This document shows positions 1 to 11,066 of a DNA stretch of 64,000 bases, in pieces. This DNA comes from Blastobasis lacticolella (taxonomy: Eukaryota; Arthropoda; Insecta; Lepidoptera; Blastobasidae), in contig LR990064.1 in NCBI GenBank assembly GCA_905147135.1, positions 11,364,001 through 11,428,000 of the forward strand. Reading direction: 5' to 3'. Numbering within the stretch: the first letter of the stretch is position 1; each line of letters opens with the position of its first letter. The position numbers and the translations under genes were made by a program. Under the pieces are notes generated by a model that saw only the letters and a list, made by a program, of their open reading frames with translations, was not told where the DNA came from and did no database searches.

Positions 1-143
1 CGATGTTTTCCCTCACTGTAAACACCGTTAGTGATACATTAATGTACCTACCTTAAAAAAGAAGTTATGGGTACATGGTGGCACTGGGGATCGAACACGG
101 TACCACTCGCTTATGAGTTCTATTATGGCAGCGCCGCCACTAA
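1..143 (-). repeat. SINE-A fragment, tRNA-like head
   Basis: This is the 5' part of the commonest SINE in the window, in minus orientation and cut by the window edge. Read on the minus strand, the tRNA-like head includes a GGTACCGTGTTCGATCC-type B box, followed by the body segment that in other copies reads GTGAGGGAAAACATCG. Similar copies lie at 7018, 7932, 17268, 30540, 34203, 46806 and 56657. Confidence 0.7.
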
Positions 144-704
144 TATGGAGGAAGTTGAAATCGAGCAGTCAACTTTTATGATCTCTTGATGAGATATGGT
201 ATATAAAATTATAATATACACATGATATTTTAGAATTCGAAAATAAAGTATGAAAATATGGAAATGACAAAATGACACAAAGAAAAACTGATTTTTGGAA
301 ATAATAAGCCACTCTCTGGCAAGAGGTCTCTGGAGAGACGCATGTCATGATACGCATTACTGGGAAATGTGGGAGGGCGCTGGTATGGGTCGCTGCCTGC
401 GTGTCTTCATCCCATCTAGCCTCTATCACCCGCAGCTAGGGAGCTACGGCTTATACTGGTCTTTAAACGTGGGGCCTGGCGCTCATAAGTACTTTAAAGA
501 GATGTGTAGAAAGCTAGTATAGAGCACATGTGACCGGAGACCTGGCTCGTTCCTCGGATAAGCATTGCTATCCAACGAGACAATGCAACCCGCTTTCTAG
601 GCACCTTTCCGGGAGGCAGCGGTGTGGACGACTTTTATATTTTTAATAGTAGGTATTAGTGTTTTTTAACAGAAGAATAAAGAGAAAGCGGGACTAATAA
701 GTCC
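144..704. other. No gene seen
   Basis: The short open frames here match no family I recognise and have no splice context. The sequence looks like unassigned intergenic DNA or decayed repeat. Confidence 0.5.
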
Positions 705-850
705 ATAAAGAGACTCCCCTGGGCTGGTTTGGTCACGTGCTGCCCAATCGGATACAAGCCGAAAGCTAGCTTACGTAGTAAGGATGCCGAAGACTGGACG
801 AAGTGTGCAAGAAAGAACATAAGATTGACCGCTCGGATGATGATGCTAAA
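705..850 (+). pseudogene. LINE 3' end relic
   Basis: Conceptual translation in shifting frames gives a decayed version of the LINE C-terminal pattern LRWFGHVxR ... EDxxxWxxxxRK, followed by a GATGATGATG-like run. The same pattern is clear at 17942-18260 on the other strand. Assignment is weak because at least one frameshift is needed. Confidence 0.3.
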
Positions 851-1371
851 AGAGATAACGGAACTGCAGGACTATACGATACAGAAGGTATCTATACGAT
901 TTATTTTAAGATGGGTGTTAAGGTCATAATAAGCCGATAGAACCAAGAGGTACAGTGTTGTTATCTGAAGTTTATAGAATTGGCCTTAAGATTTTCCAGC
1001 TCCTTAGGCCACCTTTATCGAATTCGCTACAAACATTTTGTTCTGAACTGTTCCTGCTGTTTGAAATAAAAAATATGTACCTAATTTTTACTTCTTTTAT
1101 TGTGCTTGCTTGTCCTCGGGCGCGCCTGAGTGTGTATGAACGAACACTCAAGTTTTGCGCTTATCGTTTTCGTGACATCAGCATCAGCACTCGTGTAGTG
1201 AACCCTTGGATTGGTTGGTCTAGCAACTGTAAACTCCGGCTAAACGGGAGTTTCTGCGATGGCAATTCTCGTTAAAAAAGAATGCTTAGATAAACCCGTC
1301 AACATTGATAAATACTGCTCCTTAATCAGTAATCACTGTTAATGAAACAAAGCATTATATGACTTTACCTT

Positions 1372-1662
1372 TTAAATGTAATATTTGCCGTACTTTAGAT
1401 GGGGTCTGGGAAACATTGGATACATATAGTATTGCAATTCCATGCTTCGGTATTCACTATAGTCGTAGCTTTGTATATCTTCGACCTCGTCCTCTTCTGA
1501 ACTTCCACTATTCGGGAAAGTAAGGTTGTGTTTATTGCTGGGCTGCATCTTTACTTCCATTGCAGTCTGTTTGGGCCCCATCTGTAGATTTCGGGGTTGT
1601 TGTAAGCCATTGCCCTGTTCATTGCTGCGTTCTAAATTCTGGGAAACAATGCTGAAATTCAT
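1372..1662 (-). other. Unrecognised 96-codon ORF
   Basis: This is an open frame starting at an ATG, with an acidic SSEEDEVED stretch and a Tyr-rich C-terminus (MELQYYMYPMF). I recognise no domain, and no exon neighbour or promoter is visible. It could be a chance ORF, a decayed transposon ORF or a lone exon. It is recorded only because it is longer and less repetitive than its surroundings. Confidence 0.15.
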
Positions 1663-1794
1663 ATATCGATTTCAGAGGAATCTGCCGTTAGTCTATAGAA
1701 TCTGTAGTTAAAGATATTTGAAGCAAATTGTTTTGACAGCATGGTTCTAAGAGGCGAGGCCACCTGGTGGATGGGGGCAGGGTGTTATATTTTT

Positions 1795-1925
1795 AATTAG
1801 ACCAGCCAGGTATTTCACCGCCATCTCACCTGGTGAGTGACGATGCGGCCGAAGATGGAGCGTCCCTAACAGGATATGCATCCTTAACCGTACGCATTAT
1901 AAAGGTAAAACAAAAGCGGTTCGTG
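1795..1925 (-). pseudogene. LINE C-terminal/3' UTR relic
   Basis: On the minus strand this contains the segment CGTACGGTTAAGG and the downstream block with GCCGCATCGTCACT and AGGTGAGATGGCGGT, which also occur in the same order at 44120-44330. Compared with that copy it has lost the [16 protein letters not shown] coding stretch, so it is internally deleted. Confidence 0.5.
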
Positions 1926-1984
1926 CTGATAGCTGGATGATGCACGACATAACGATGAAGCGATAATGATGAATGTACCAAATT

Positions 1985-2115
1985 ACAACCTGGAGAGTAC
2001 AACATGGAGTTCTTCAAGAAAGGGGTGGAAAAGGGGGCAACGCGTGGATGATGTCTCTGGTATTGCAAACGTCCATAGGTTGCGGTGACTGCTTACCATC
2101 AGGCAGGTAGTTAGC
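1985..2115 (+). repeat. LINE 3' tail, family T
   Basis: The block includes GGAGTTCTTCAAGAAAGG, then GGCAACGCGTGG, GGTATTGCAAACGTCCATAG and ACTGCTTACCATCAGGCAG. The same ordered block occurs at 19105, 28140 (plus) and at 27680, 31135, 36045 and 38562 (minus), which marks it as an interspersed 3' tail. Confidence 0.6.
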
Positions 2116-2860
2116 TTGTTTGCCACTTTAATGGTATAAAAATGCAAAGTGGTGTGGTGTCAGCTTCTCGTCATTCACTGCTAGATATAGGACTTCTACC
2201 TATAACGCTATGTCCTTAGCCTCTGCTCAGCTCAGCTTGCAGCAACACATAAATCAACACTCTATCTGTCCGGAAGGCGCGTCCTTAAATTCACTTGCCA
2301 AGCCGCCGTCTTCTCTTGTTCATCATAATGCTGGCGTTACACCCCGGTTTCCCCTTCGCCCGGCACCCGAGGACCCGGGTCCCGGACCCCGGGGGGTTTA
2401 CCTAGTCTCCACTTATTACACCCACATGTTAACCCAAAATTTGAGTTACTGTATCATATTTTGAAATAAGAGGTTTATTTTATGGCAGAGCTTGATTTAC
2501 TAACTTAATTTTCAAGTTTAAGATAGACTTGCTACTAAGTCTATCGTAGGTCTGTAATATTTATGGAACTTTAAAATATCGTATCAGTATCATAATACCA
2601 CAACAACCACATAAAGTACACGAACGAAAAGGTCAGAGTGCTGAACCCTATGGAACGCCTGCTCTTGAAAGCGAACAAATGGTCTAATCGCACTGTTTAT
2701 GGAATTGATCTCAACCACATGGCATTTTTAAAGAATTTGTGAGCTTTGCCTAACTCTCATTACTGCCATATTTTGTTTCAACACATGGTTAACGCAATCG
2801 AAGGCCTTTGATAAGTCGCAAAAGTAAGTATTTTATTAGGTAGTTAACGTTATTGGTCTT
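2116..2860. other. No gene seen
   Basis: AT-rich spacer with a short GC-rich patch near 2340-2400. No conserved coding pattern, RNA gene or clear repeat was recognised. Confidence 0.4.
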
Positions 2861-3288
2861 ATGCGCTGATTACATTTGATTAAGGACCGATTTTTCAATC
2901 CTCGGATAAAATTTATCTGTCCGATAAAGTAATATTCTGCCAAATTAAAACAAACTATAGTCCTTTACTTAAATATGAATTAATGATACGATTTTATTTT
3001 AGTCGCATAATAACTTATCAGACTGATATATTTCATCTGAGGATTGAAAAATCGACCCTTAATGTAGTAGCCTAAATTCAGCAACAAAAAGCGTGAGATC
3101 AAATCAAAGTGGAATGTATTGCATATTAAATAAGATCCATTTTTGTATCACGGCTTTTGAAAAGCGGAGCGACGCGTGACATAATAGAAGTGATACAAAA
3201 ATGGACCTTATTCTGTGAGCAATACATTCCACTTTGATTTGCTCTCACTCCTGTTGCTTCTGAATTTAGTCAAATGTGATCAGCGCAT
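2861..3288. mobile_element. Foldback/hairpin MITE with a nested insertion
   Basis: Two 80-bp inverted arms (3072-3151 and 3190-3269) enclose a 38-nt loop. The symmetry resumes outside them: 2861-2879 mirrors 3270-3288 (core ATGCGCTGAT). The left arm is interrupted by another element at 2884-3058. Transcription would give a long near-perfect hairpin. No transposase is encoded. Confidence 0.75.
2884..3058. mobile_element. Short TIR element (MITE) in TTAA or TA context
   Basis: The terminal inverted repeats begin GGACCGATTTTTCAATCCTC on the left and, on the opposite strand of the right end, GGGTCGATTTTTCAATCCTC. Both ends are bordered by TTAA (2880-2883 and 3059-3062), which could equally be read as a TA target duplication. 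The element is 175 bp, has no ORF and sits inside the left arm of the larger hairpin element. Confidence 0.7.
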
Positions 3289-3669
3289 TGCTTAAAAGAG
3301 GAAAGCAGCAATTACTTACAATCTCTAAGTGTAAAGGCCGAGAAGACGCCAGATCGCATGAGATGTAAAATAAAATACATGACAGTAATAATCGTGACAT
3401 CTTTCTTAAACTAAAGATGGTACATCTTTAGGTAGACTGTGCTAGATGCGAGATCGTGACTATTGATGAGATAAATTAAATCAAACGAATGTAATAAATA
3501 ATTTCTATTAGTTATGATTATGTTCGGTTTCTTACTTGTTGTTTATACGGTTAATTAGTAAACTATCAGAACAATATTTTAATTAAGTTATGGTTAGCAC
3601 ACATATGTACTCAAGAAGCAGAGGTACAGACAGACCTACAAGGATCTTTTGGCACGTGACCGAAATCAA

Positions 3670-3895
3670 AACTAATAAATAAATAAATAAATATTCGTGG
3701 ACAAATTCACACAGCGCCATCTAGCCCCAAACTAAGCAAAGCTTAAATACTTTTAAATACATACTTATTATACATAGAACACCCAGACCCTCAACAGAAA
3801 TTAAAATTCATCATTTCAATTTCTGCCCGGCCGGAAATCGAACCCGGGACCTCTTGTGTGGCGGACATTCAACACTCGCTCAATGGCACATTAAA
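3670..3895 (-). repeat. SINE-B copy
   Basis: Minus-strand SINE with a tRNA-like B box (GGTCCCGGGTTCGATTTCC) near its 5' end and a body carrying GGGGCTAGATGGCGCTGTG. It ends in an AAATATTTATTTATTTA-type tail. The same family occurs at 16425, 29880, 43325 and, as a fragment, 53080. Confidence 0.75.
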
Positions 3896-4049
3896 ACACT
3901 CGTGTCAAACTATTATCATACTCGGTTACGCCTCGTATGATAAACAGACACTCATGTTTTAATACCCCCTTTTATATGACAGTTGCATAAACTACTATTC
4001 TTTCAACATCGCGCCCACGAAACTTTTATATTTTTAAATGTATTAAATT

Positions 4050-4881
4050 TTTTTTTAAACAGGTGTTATAAGTTTGATAAGTGTATCTGTGGCTTTATGG
4101 CTCTGTGTATATGTCTGTGGCATCGTAGCTCCCGAAAGAATGGATCTGTGATGGGTGCAGATGGTTCGATGCGGTTTATTCGAGATTGTTCTTAGCTTTG
4201 TTTCATTAATAATAATATAATAATAAATCATTTATTCAAACAAAATCTTACATAAATTACAATTGAGCATAGTTACTATATTTATTACCAACTTACGATA
4301 AATGAGTACAAATAAAATCGAGGTTACTTCCGAGTATATACAATTTCAGCGCAAATTACATTAGGTATTTACTTCTAGTTATTGTTTATTTGGACGCCTA
4401 AAATAAGTAAGTGATTTACCTGTGTTGTGTCAGGTTAGTAGATCATAAATGTAGGTTAGTGCTTACATGGTATTTTATAAAAGAATAAAGTGTTAAAACA
4501 TGTAGATGTGTTTAAGTATAGGTACGCTATGTTAATAAAAACAATATAATAATTTTAGATTAACGCTACAACGTATCTAGGCGCCCTCATAGTCAATGAA
4601 GCTTAGATATCTTATTTATTTTATTTTTATTTAACCATTTATTGTACACAAGATTGTTACAAAAAGTATATTACATAATATATTAGACACAACAGGCCAA
4701 CTTATTTCTATAAAGAAATTTCTTCCAGCAGGCCTACAGCAGAGAGATCGTGATAATTAAATGCAGTAAAGACGTGCACAGTAGCAAAAACAAAATAATG
4801 ATGCTTAACTAATACAATACATAAATAAATACATACCTGTATACCTACATTGAAAACAAATACATATACATACATACATAC
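4050..4881. repeat. 832-bp tandem duplication, unit 1
   Basis: This unit is followed directly by a second copy at an offset of 832 bp. The only difference I noticed is G versus C within ATGGTTSATGCGG (about 4168 and 5000). The unit holds the 3' UTR and tail of the LINE whose coding end lies at 5741-6240, plus an RTE-like tail fragment at 4060-4200. Confidence 0.9.
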
Positions 4882-5713
4882 ATTTTTTAAACAGGTGTTA
4901 TAAGTTTGATAAGTGTATCTGTGGCTTTATGGCTCTGTGTATATGTCTGTGGCATCGTAGCTCCCGAAAGAATGGATCTGTGATGGGTGCAGATGGTTCC
5001 ATGCGGTTTATTCGAGATTGTTCTTAGCTTTGTTTCATTAATAATAATATAATAATAAATCATTTATTCAAACAAAATCTTACATAAATTACAATTGAGC
5101 ATAGTTACTATATTTATTACCAACTTACGATAAATGAGTACAAATAAAATCGAGGTTACTTCCGAGTATATACAATTTCAGCGCAAATTACATTAGGTAT
5201 TTACTTCTAGTTATTGTTTATTTGGACGCCTAAAATAAGTAAGTGATTTACCTGTGTTGTGTCAGGTTAGTAGATCATAAATGTAGGTTAGTGCTTACAT
5301 GGTATTTTATAAAAGAATAAAGTGTTAAAACATGTAGATGTGTTTAAGTATAGGTACGCTATGTTAATAAAAACAATATAATAATTTTAGATTAACGCTA
5401 CAACGTATCTAGGCGCCCTCATAGTCAATGAAGCTTAGATATCTTATTTATTTTATTTTTATTTAACCATTTATTGTACACAAGATTGTTACAAAAAGTA
5501 TATTACATAATATATTAGACACAACAGGCCAACTTATTTCTATAAAGAAATTTCTTCCAGCAGGCCTACAGCAGAGAGATCGTGATAATTAAATGCAGTA
5601 AAGACGTGCACAGTAGCAAAAACAAAATAATGATGCTTAACTAATACAATACATAAATAAATACATACCTGTATACCTACATTGAAAACAAATACATATA
5701 CATACATACATAC
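4882..5713. repeat. 832-bp tandem duplication, unit 2
   Basis: Second unit of the tandem duplication. Both junctions fall in or next to CATACATACATA repeats (about 4870-4882 and 5698-5713), which suggests slippage or unequal exchange at the microsatellite. Its right end is contiguous with the LINE coding relic. Confidence 0.9.
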
Positions 5714-5740
5714 AAATACATATACACATACTTACATATC

Positions 5741-6240
5741 TTAGACAGATAGAGAAAGGTAGTGCTCTTTTACACGTTTCTTGAAGATGAAAATAGAAGT
5801 GCTATCCCGTATTTCATGCGGAAGAGAGTTCCACAATCTTGCCGCATGGACAGTAAATGAGTAGGAGAAAAAATCAGTGTGATGGGGAGGAATGTCTAAC
5901 ATAGATTTAACGGAGGATCGACAGGGCTTGTCTTGCGACCGGGAAAATTTAAAACGTTCACGAAGGTATGAGGGAGCGGAGGGATTATAAAGGACGTTAT
6001 AGAGGGTAGAAAGGATCCGAGCATTCCTACGAAGCCGAATCGGGAGCCACTTGAGCTGTTTCCGAAAGCTAGAGATATGGTCGTACTTACGCAGACCAAA
6101 AATGAAGCGTATGCACAAATTTTGGAGACGTTCAAGCTTGTTTAATAGCTCCTCAGTGGCATCCAGATAGCAGGAATCGGCGTAATCAAGGATAGGAAGG
6201 AGAAGGGATTGAACGAGGGAAATTTAATAGGAAATAAGAT
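5741..6240 (-). pseudogene. Non-LTR retrotransposon reverse transcriptase, C-terminal end
   Basis: Reading continuously from about 6240 to 5741 on the minus strand gives the C-terminal part of a LINE reverse transcriptase. The pattern PILDYADSCY appears upstream, then LQNLCIRFIF, LKWLPIRLRR and RLWNSLPHEIR, and the frame closes at a stop at 5741. The element is 5'-truncated near 6240: no endonuclease or catalytic YADD region remains. Its 3' UTR runs into the 832-bp duplication, and related 3' UTR sequence appears in the opposite orientation at 44440-45310. The family resembles jockey/CR1-type LINEs; the exact clade is not settled. Confidence 0.75.
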
Positions 6241-6249
6241 ATTTAGGAA

Positions 6250-7015
6250 TATCTTATTTCGGCATTCTTTTTTGCAGGGCACGATATGTCTCCAGTATTA
6301 TGATTAGCCGGTTTTTTGTATCTTGTACATGTGTCGCATTTTGCTGAGTGGGCACTGCGGCAAGGGCAAAATTGGTTCATTAGTTTTGGAAATATTTGTG
6401 TATATGTTGTCTTGGTCGGGGGTTATGCGACTTTTTCTTTCGGTTAGGTTTGGTTTGGATGTGCAACACAACCGCTTGGTAGTATTACTTAGTCCAGAGA
6501 GTGGTGCCACCAGAAGAGAAGTACTGATTCGACACAATCCAAGGGTCACTTACACTTAAGGGTACAACGAGGTATCGAGTGTTAAAGCCACGCAAGATTT
6601 AAAATAATTATTTCTGAGGTTTTACATCAGTTGTTGATGGTGTGTGTACGAAAATATTTGAGAGGAGTCACTGACGAGCAGATTTAAAGCTGAAACTCTG
6701 TGATAAATTCACCATTCAATCGATCTTGTGTAGAGCCTTCAGGCACCGCTATACAACCTTGTCTCCTTGCGTAGTTTGAATGTTGAAAATTGATTTTGGT
6801 GTTCCAGTTTCCAAGACAATATCACCGCTAAGCGAACCGTGCCAGCAGGTATGGGCCGACCTTTACGGTTAATTCATTAATGTTTGCAATTACTAATGTA
6901 TTAATTTACCTGCTCATATTTACAAATGCGTGTAAATGTTTTCTAGCTTCCCAATTAAAATTGACATGTCCATTTGTGAAGAATGATAGATGTAGACAAG
7001 GTGACTTTAATCAAT
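6250..7015. other. No gene seen
   Basis: Open frames on both strands at 6304-6559 overlap each other and show no conserved motif, so I take them as chance frames. No repeat family was recognised. Confidence 0.4.
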
Positions 7016-7017
7016 TA

Positions 7018-7355
7018 CCATCTTGGCATTAATATCCTGGTTGTACTCACGTGTGCTAGGTCACGCCGTCCGCGTGACCATGATCCAGGATTTGGCAGAT
7101 CAGGTAATTACAATACCTATAGCATCTGTCATCTGACTCCGTGACCCTGCGAACGGGGGAACCTGATAAAATGGGATCATGGTGACACATTCAGTCGCCT
7201 GAATGTAGTACAGGTTTCCTCGCGATGTTTTCCCTCACCAAGTAATGTAGGAAAATAATTCAGAAAAAGTTAGGTAGGTACGTGGTGGCACTGGGCACCA
7301 AACTCGGTACTCCTCGCTTACGAGACCGACCTGCTAGCCATTACGCCACCGACGC
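7018..7355 (-). repeat. SINE-A copy, variant head
   Basis: Near full-length minus-strand SINE. On the minus strand the order is tRNA-like head (with CTCGTAAGCGAGGAGTACCG), GTGAGGGAAAACATCGCG, the TGATCCTGGATC-type palindromic segment, then an end in GCCAAGATGG. The head differs from other SINE-A copies in its B box (GAGTTTGGTGCCC), so this may be a subfamily. Confidence 0.75.
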
Positions 7356-7931
7356 TTGTGTATAATGTTGTAATAGTCAAAGCGATTGTTAGATGTCGTA
7401 ACTGTCGTAGACATCGCGCATGACAGTTGCGGCAGCATTTATCCATATAGACCAAGGTTTAGTACTTCAATTTGACGAAAGATGGTGTTGATTCAGAAAT
7501 GCTGAATTTGTACATCGCGGTGGCTAGTTTGCGGTGCGTTTGTATATATATGTTTACAGGTTTTTGGTTATTGTACTGTTTCATCTTCACTGGACGCAAC
7601 TAGTAAATAAAGCGGTTTATTTTGTCTAGTTTGTGTATTTCTTTCCTCCGGCTGGCCTGATCAATCTCGGTCTTGTACAGCTTGTACAAGGCTACTAATG
7701 TCTTTAAATAGAGACAGTCTAGGATAGGGACTGAACCGATTTTAATGAAACTAATCGAATGACTATCTAATGAGTAACAGTGTTCAAGGGGTGTGACTCA
7801 AAGGGAACGAAATAAAATAAAAAAATCTAGCGTTTTGGCTCCGGCATTATTCTAGCTTTAAAATAACTAGAAATCTGCATGGAAAGCGGAGTCATCCATA
7901 TCCATTCGGAAGCAATAGCTAGTAAAATAGT

Positions 7932-8248
7932 CATCTTGCAGTTATTATCCCGGTTATGCTCTCGCTCACGGGGGTCCGGGGTCCGTCTTGATCATGATCC
8001 AGGATTTTGCAGATCAAGTAATTACAGTAGAGCTACTGCCGTCTGACCTCCGTGACCTTGTTAACAGGGAAACCTGACCACATTGGTCAAGATTAGAGCT
8101 TTAATTGCGATGTTTTCCCTCTCCTTACGAGTATTAGTTAGTGATCAACTAATGTACATAACTCAGAAAAGAGTCGTTGGTACATGCCGGCACTCGAACC
8201 TGGGACCTCTTGCTTACGAGTCGGACCTCTTAACCACTTAAGACAAGC
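7932..8248 (-). repeat. SINE-A copy
   Basis: Minus-strand copy with the tRNA-like head at the right end (B box AGGTCCCAGGTTCGAGTGCC) and the GACCCCGGACCCC-type 3' body at the left. It lies about 180 bp outside the BEL/Pao element. Confidence 0.75.
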
Positions 8249-8432
8249 AATAGATAAGGCTATTTTAGCTTTAAGTCCGTCACTGTACTTTTGTGCATAA
8301 AGTTTTAATTCATTAATAAATAGCGTGTATTGCTTCCGAATTGATATGGATTCAAACGTATTCTATAGTATAACATCTCTCTTTTACCATTCTGAGCAGC
8401 CTATGCGCCTGCTCATGTACGAGTACACGCTC

Positions 8433-9326
8433 TGTCGTCCCTTTCCATGAATAATCTTTATACTAATAGTGCCGTAGGTTCATAATCATGAATCAGTATA
8501 AATCGTATACAATTAGGACAACAAATAATAACATACACATGGTGTAATAAGATGAATCAACTGCAGTATAAGCCAATGCATGTACGGTAATGAATTGACG
8601 GTATTACATTCACGTCGTACGTACTGTTATCAAGTAAGCTGAGCAAACACAGTCGACTCGCTCCGGTCTAAGCGTAACAAATCGCCCGGGTACTTTCCAT
8701 CTTCTTGGTCTCCGTGATTCTGGGAGGCGGGCTACCCGCCTTCCCAGTACACTCGCTGATCATAGGTGCCTGGTCTGAGCAGTTTACCTAGATCTTGACC
8801 TAGCCAGTACCCGCCGGACGTGGAAGCTTTGCCTCCACGAGGACCTCCACCTTCCCCATAGTCCTGCCACGGTTGCTCCAACTATGAGTCGACTGTCTTT
8901 GGGCGAGAGGAACTCGCTCCAGTCCAATTTCTACGCACCATGTCTATGACCTACTCAGAGTATATTATACTAGCGTTTATTGGATTCAAATGGAAAGCTA
9001 CTGTGCTAGTTCCATACGTACAGGCTCATCATCTTTCCACACCATATAAATGACAGTCGTATAATATATACATGAACACTTACCAGGGTCACAGGTCGCT
9101 GCGTCGTACTGCGCACTCCTTATGCCCTGATCTGCTCCGTTCACGTACCTTGGGGTTTAAGTGCACCCACCAACAAAGCGTCGTTTTCTATCCTCGTGTC
9201 AACCTACAGAACCGTTATATTCAAAAGCATAGCCAAAGCGGGGTTACCACAATTCAAAAAGATTGACATAAACGGTGTGACACTTACCGACTATTTTACG
9301 ACATCTCGCGTATTAAATTCGCGACA
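8433..9326 (-). repeat. BEL/Pao 3' LTR
   Basis: The left LTR is the 3' LTR of the minus-strand element. It matches the right LTR at an offset of 5,644 bp. I noticed three differences in 894 bp: at 8434, near 8484 and near 9252. Confidence 0.93.
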
Positions 9327-9451
9327 CTCCCAACAGCGAAGAAGGTTAGGGCAGCAAGGCGAGTAAGTGACGTGTCCATTCCATGATTTTCTCTCTTTCG
9401 CGAATGGTTGCTAATCGCTTATTCCTCACTTCTTGTTCTACCTCTCGCTGG

Positions 9452-9826
9452 TCAGACTGGTGGCAGGGCTTTATTCTGACCCTTTACTACATGGTCATCT
9501 GGGTTATCCTGCTCGAGATCCACTCGAACTCCGAGTGCTGGAGGATCAGTGACACCTGGTAGATTAACTTCTGGTACGCTAGGTAGGTCCTCTGATATCG
9601 CCTCTGCTTCTGGTGGTTCCTCGTCTTCAACCACCTCTAAAGGATAGAGGTGTCCGATAGAGCGCGTTAATGTAGAAACGTCTACTTTACCTCGCGCGAC
9701 TCTACACTGACCGTCGCACCCCTGAATCAATGTGTCAATTTTGCCCACTTTCCATTGACTCCTATTTTTATGGTCAGCCTTAATTTGCACGAGATCACCG
9801 ACTTGTGATGCTTGATGGCACTTCAC
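9452..9826 (-). pseudogene. BEL/Pao integrase C-terminal tail
   Basis: Open frame with the BEL/Pao integrase tail pattern: VGDLVQIKADHKNRSQWKVGKI followed by GQCRVARGKVDVSTLTRSIG and HLYPLEV. After this the protein becomes acidic and Pro-rich to its stop at 9452. It is out of frame with the integrase core upstream, so it cannot be expressed as part of an intact Pol from this copy. Confidence 0.8.
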
Positions 9827-9832
9827 TCTGGG

Positions 9833-10780
9833 TTATTTGGGTGCGTGATTGGACCTTTCCCTGAGTGCCACCAAATACAGACCTATGAACATCCTTTTAA
9901 ATTCTTCTAGGATTTGTAGCCCCCTCTTCCAGCTCTCTATCAAGTCATTCTTTGTAGTTGTGCTATTTGCCGGAGCTTTTGCTAATGCTGGTTTCACAGT
10001 AAGGCATTTACCCACACTTAAAAATCTGCTGGTCGTAGGACTTGCTCCACTTCCGTACCGACCTTTGTCAGTGGCCTTGTGTTGAATATTGCCTCTGTTT
10101 CTTTCACAACTGTTAATAGCCTGCTATCGTTGAGAAAGCGTTTATCTAGGGTTCGTTTAAGGCAGTGTTTTACTAACGCTACCAGCATGGCTAGCACAAG
10201 TGTATCCGCGACAAAGCTCGCGCCGCGGGAGAGCGTTTGTTTGCTTCTCTCAATGCTGAGATGAAAGAGATAGCAATACCTATGTCATGCCTTTTCTCGC
10301 TTATCGTGCGCGAGAGCAACATGTGCTAGCCCTGCAGGCGTTCATAGAACGCTCCATGTCAAGGAGCTTATTGTGGTGTAAATTTCCATTGTATATTGTT
10401 TTTTACGCAGTATGGCTGCTGTACCACTTCAGACACCAATTTGAAGTATGTCGCATTATCTGAGTACATCCTTTTTGGTATATTCCTAGTTGCTGAAAAC
10501 CTTCGCAGTGCTAGAAGGCACTCTTCAGCGGAAGGGTCATTCACGACTTCTAAGTGAATAGCTCGAACTGTTAGACATGTGAACAAAGCTGTCCACCTCC
10601 TTGCCTTTCCAGTTGATGTGTTCACAAATAAATGACCTCAGTAGTCAACGCCTGTATACATATAAACACCGTCGTAGTTCACTCTCTCCGATGGTAATGC
10701 CGGTGCAGCTGGTAAGCGGTATGGACCACCGCTATGTTTGATACATTGCAAACACTTGCGAATTATCCTTGTACTTGAGG
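9833..10780 (-). pseudogene. BEL/Pao integrase core, broken
   Basis: The minus strand shows CLQCIKHSGGPYRLP and LPSERVNYDGVY before GVDY, then an in-frame stop. It continues as WTALFTCLTVRAIHLEV, ECLLALRRFSATR and YSDNATYF, where D of YSDN is the second acidic residue expected of the integrase DDE triad. A further stop follows WKFTPQ, after which an APWHGAFYERL-like remnant is still readable. At least two stops and later frame changes make it inactive. Confidence 0.8.
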
Positions 10781-11066
10781 TATTCCTTGAGGTCCTTCTG
10801 CAAGACGATTCGAGATTCTAGATGTCTGTACGGATTCATCCTCACTATTGGGTGTATCCTGTGTTGACTTACCTAGGCTTTCGCCTAGGACCTCCCCGAA
10901 AAAAAGAAGGTTGTGATATGTCTTATTGAGTCGATTCTCGGGCCAATAGGACTCGTCCTTAGCGAGAAACTCAGGTCCATTCTACCAGACGTCTTTCTTC
11001 TCTGTAAACAACTTTGGTCGGGTGGCAATATCAGCAGGGTTCAATTTTGTGCTGATGTAACACATC

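Noticed and set aside
4505..5715. Directly repeated blocks considered as a CRISPR-like or satellite array
   Set aside because: There are just two 832-bp units, and they contain a LINE 3' UTR. A simple tandem duplication explains them.
9072..9266. 64-codon ORF repeated identically at 14716-14910
   Set aside because: It lies inside the BEL/Pao LTRs on the antisense strand; the duplication is due to the LTR pair.
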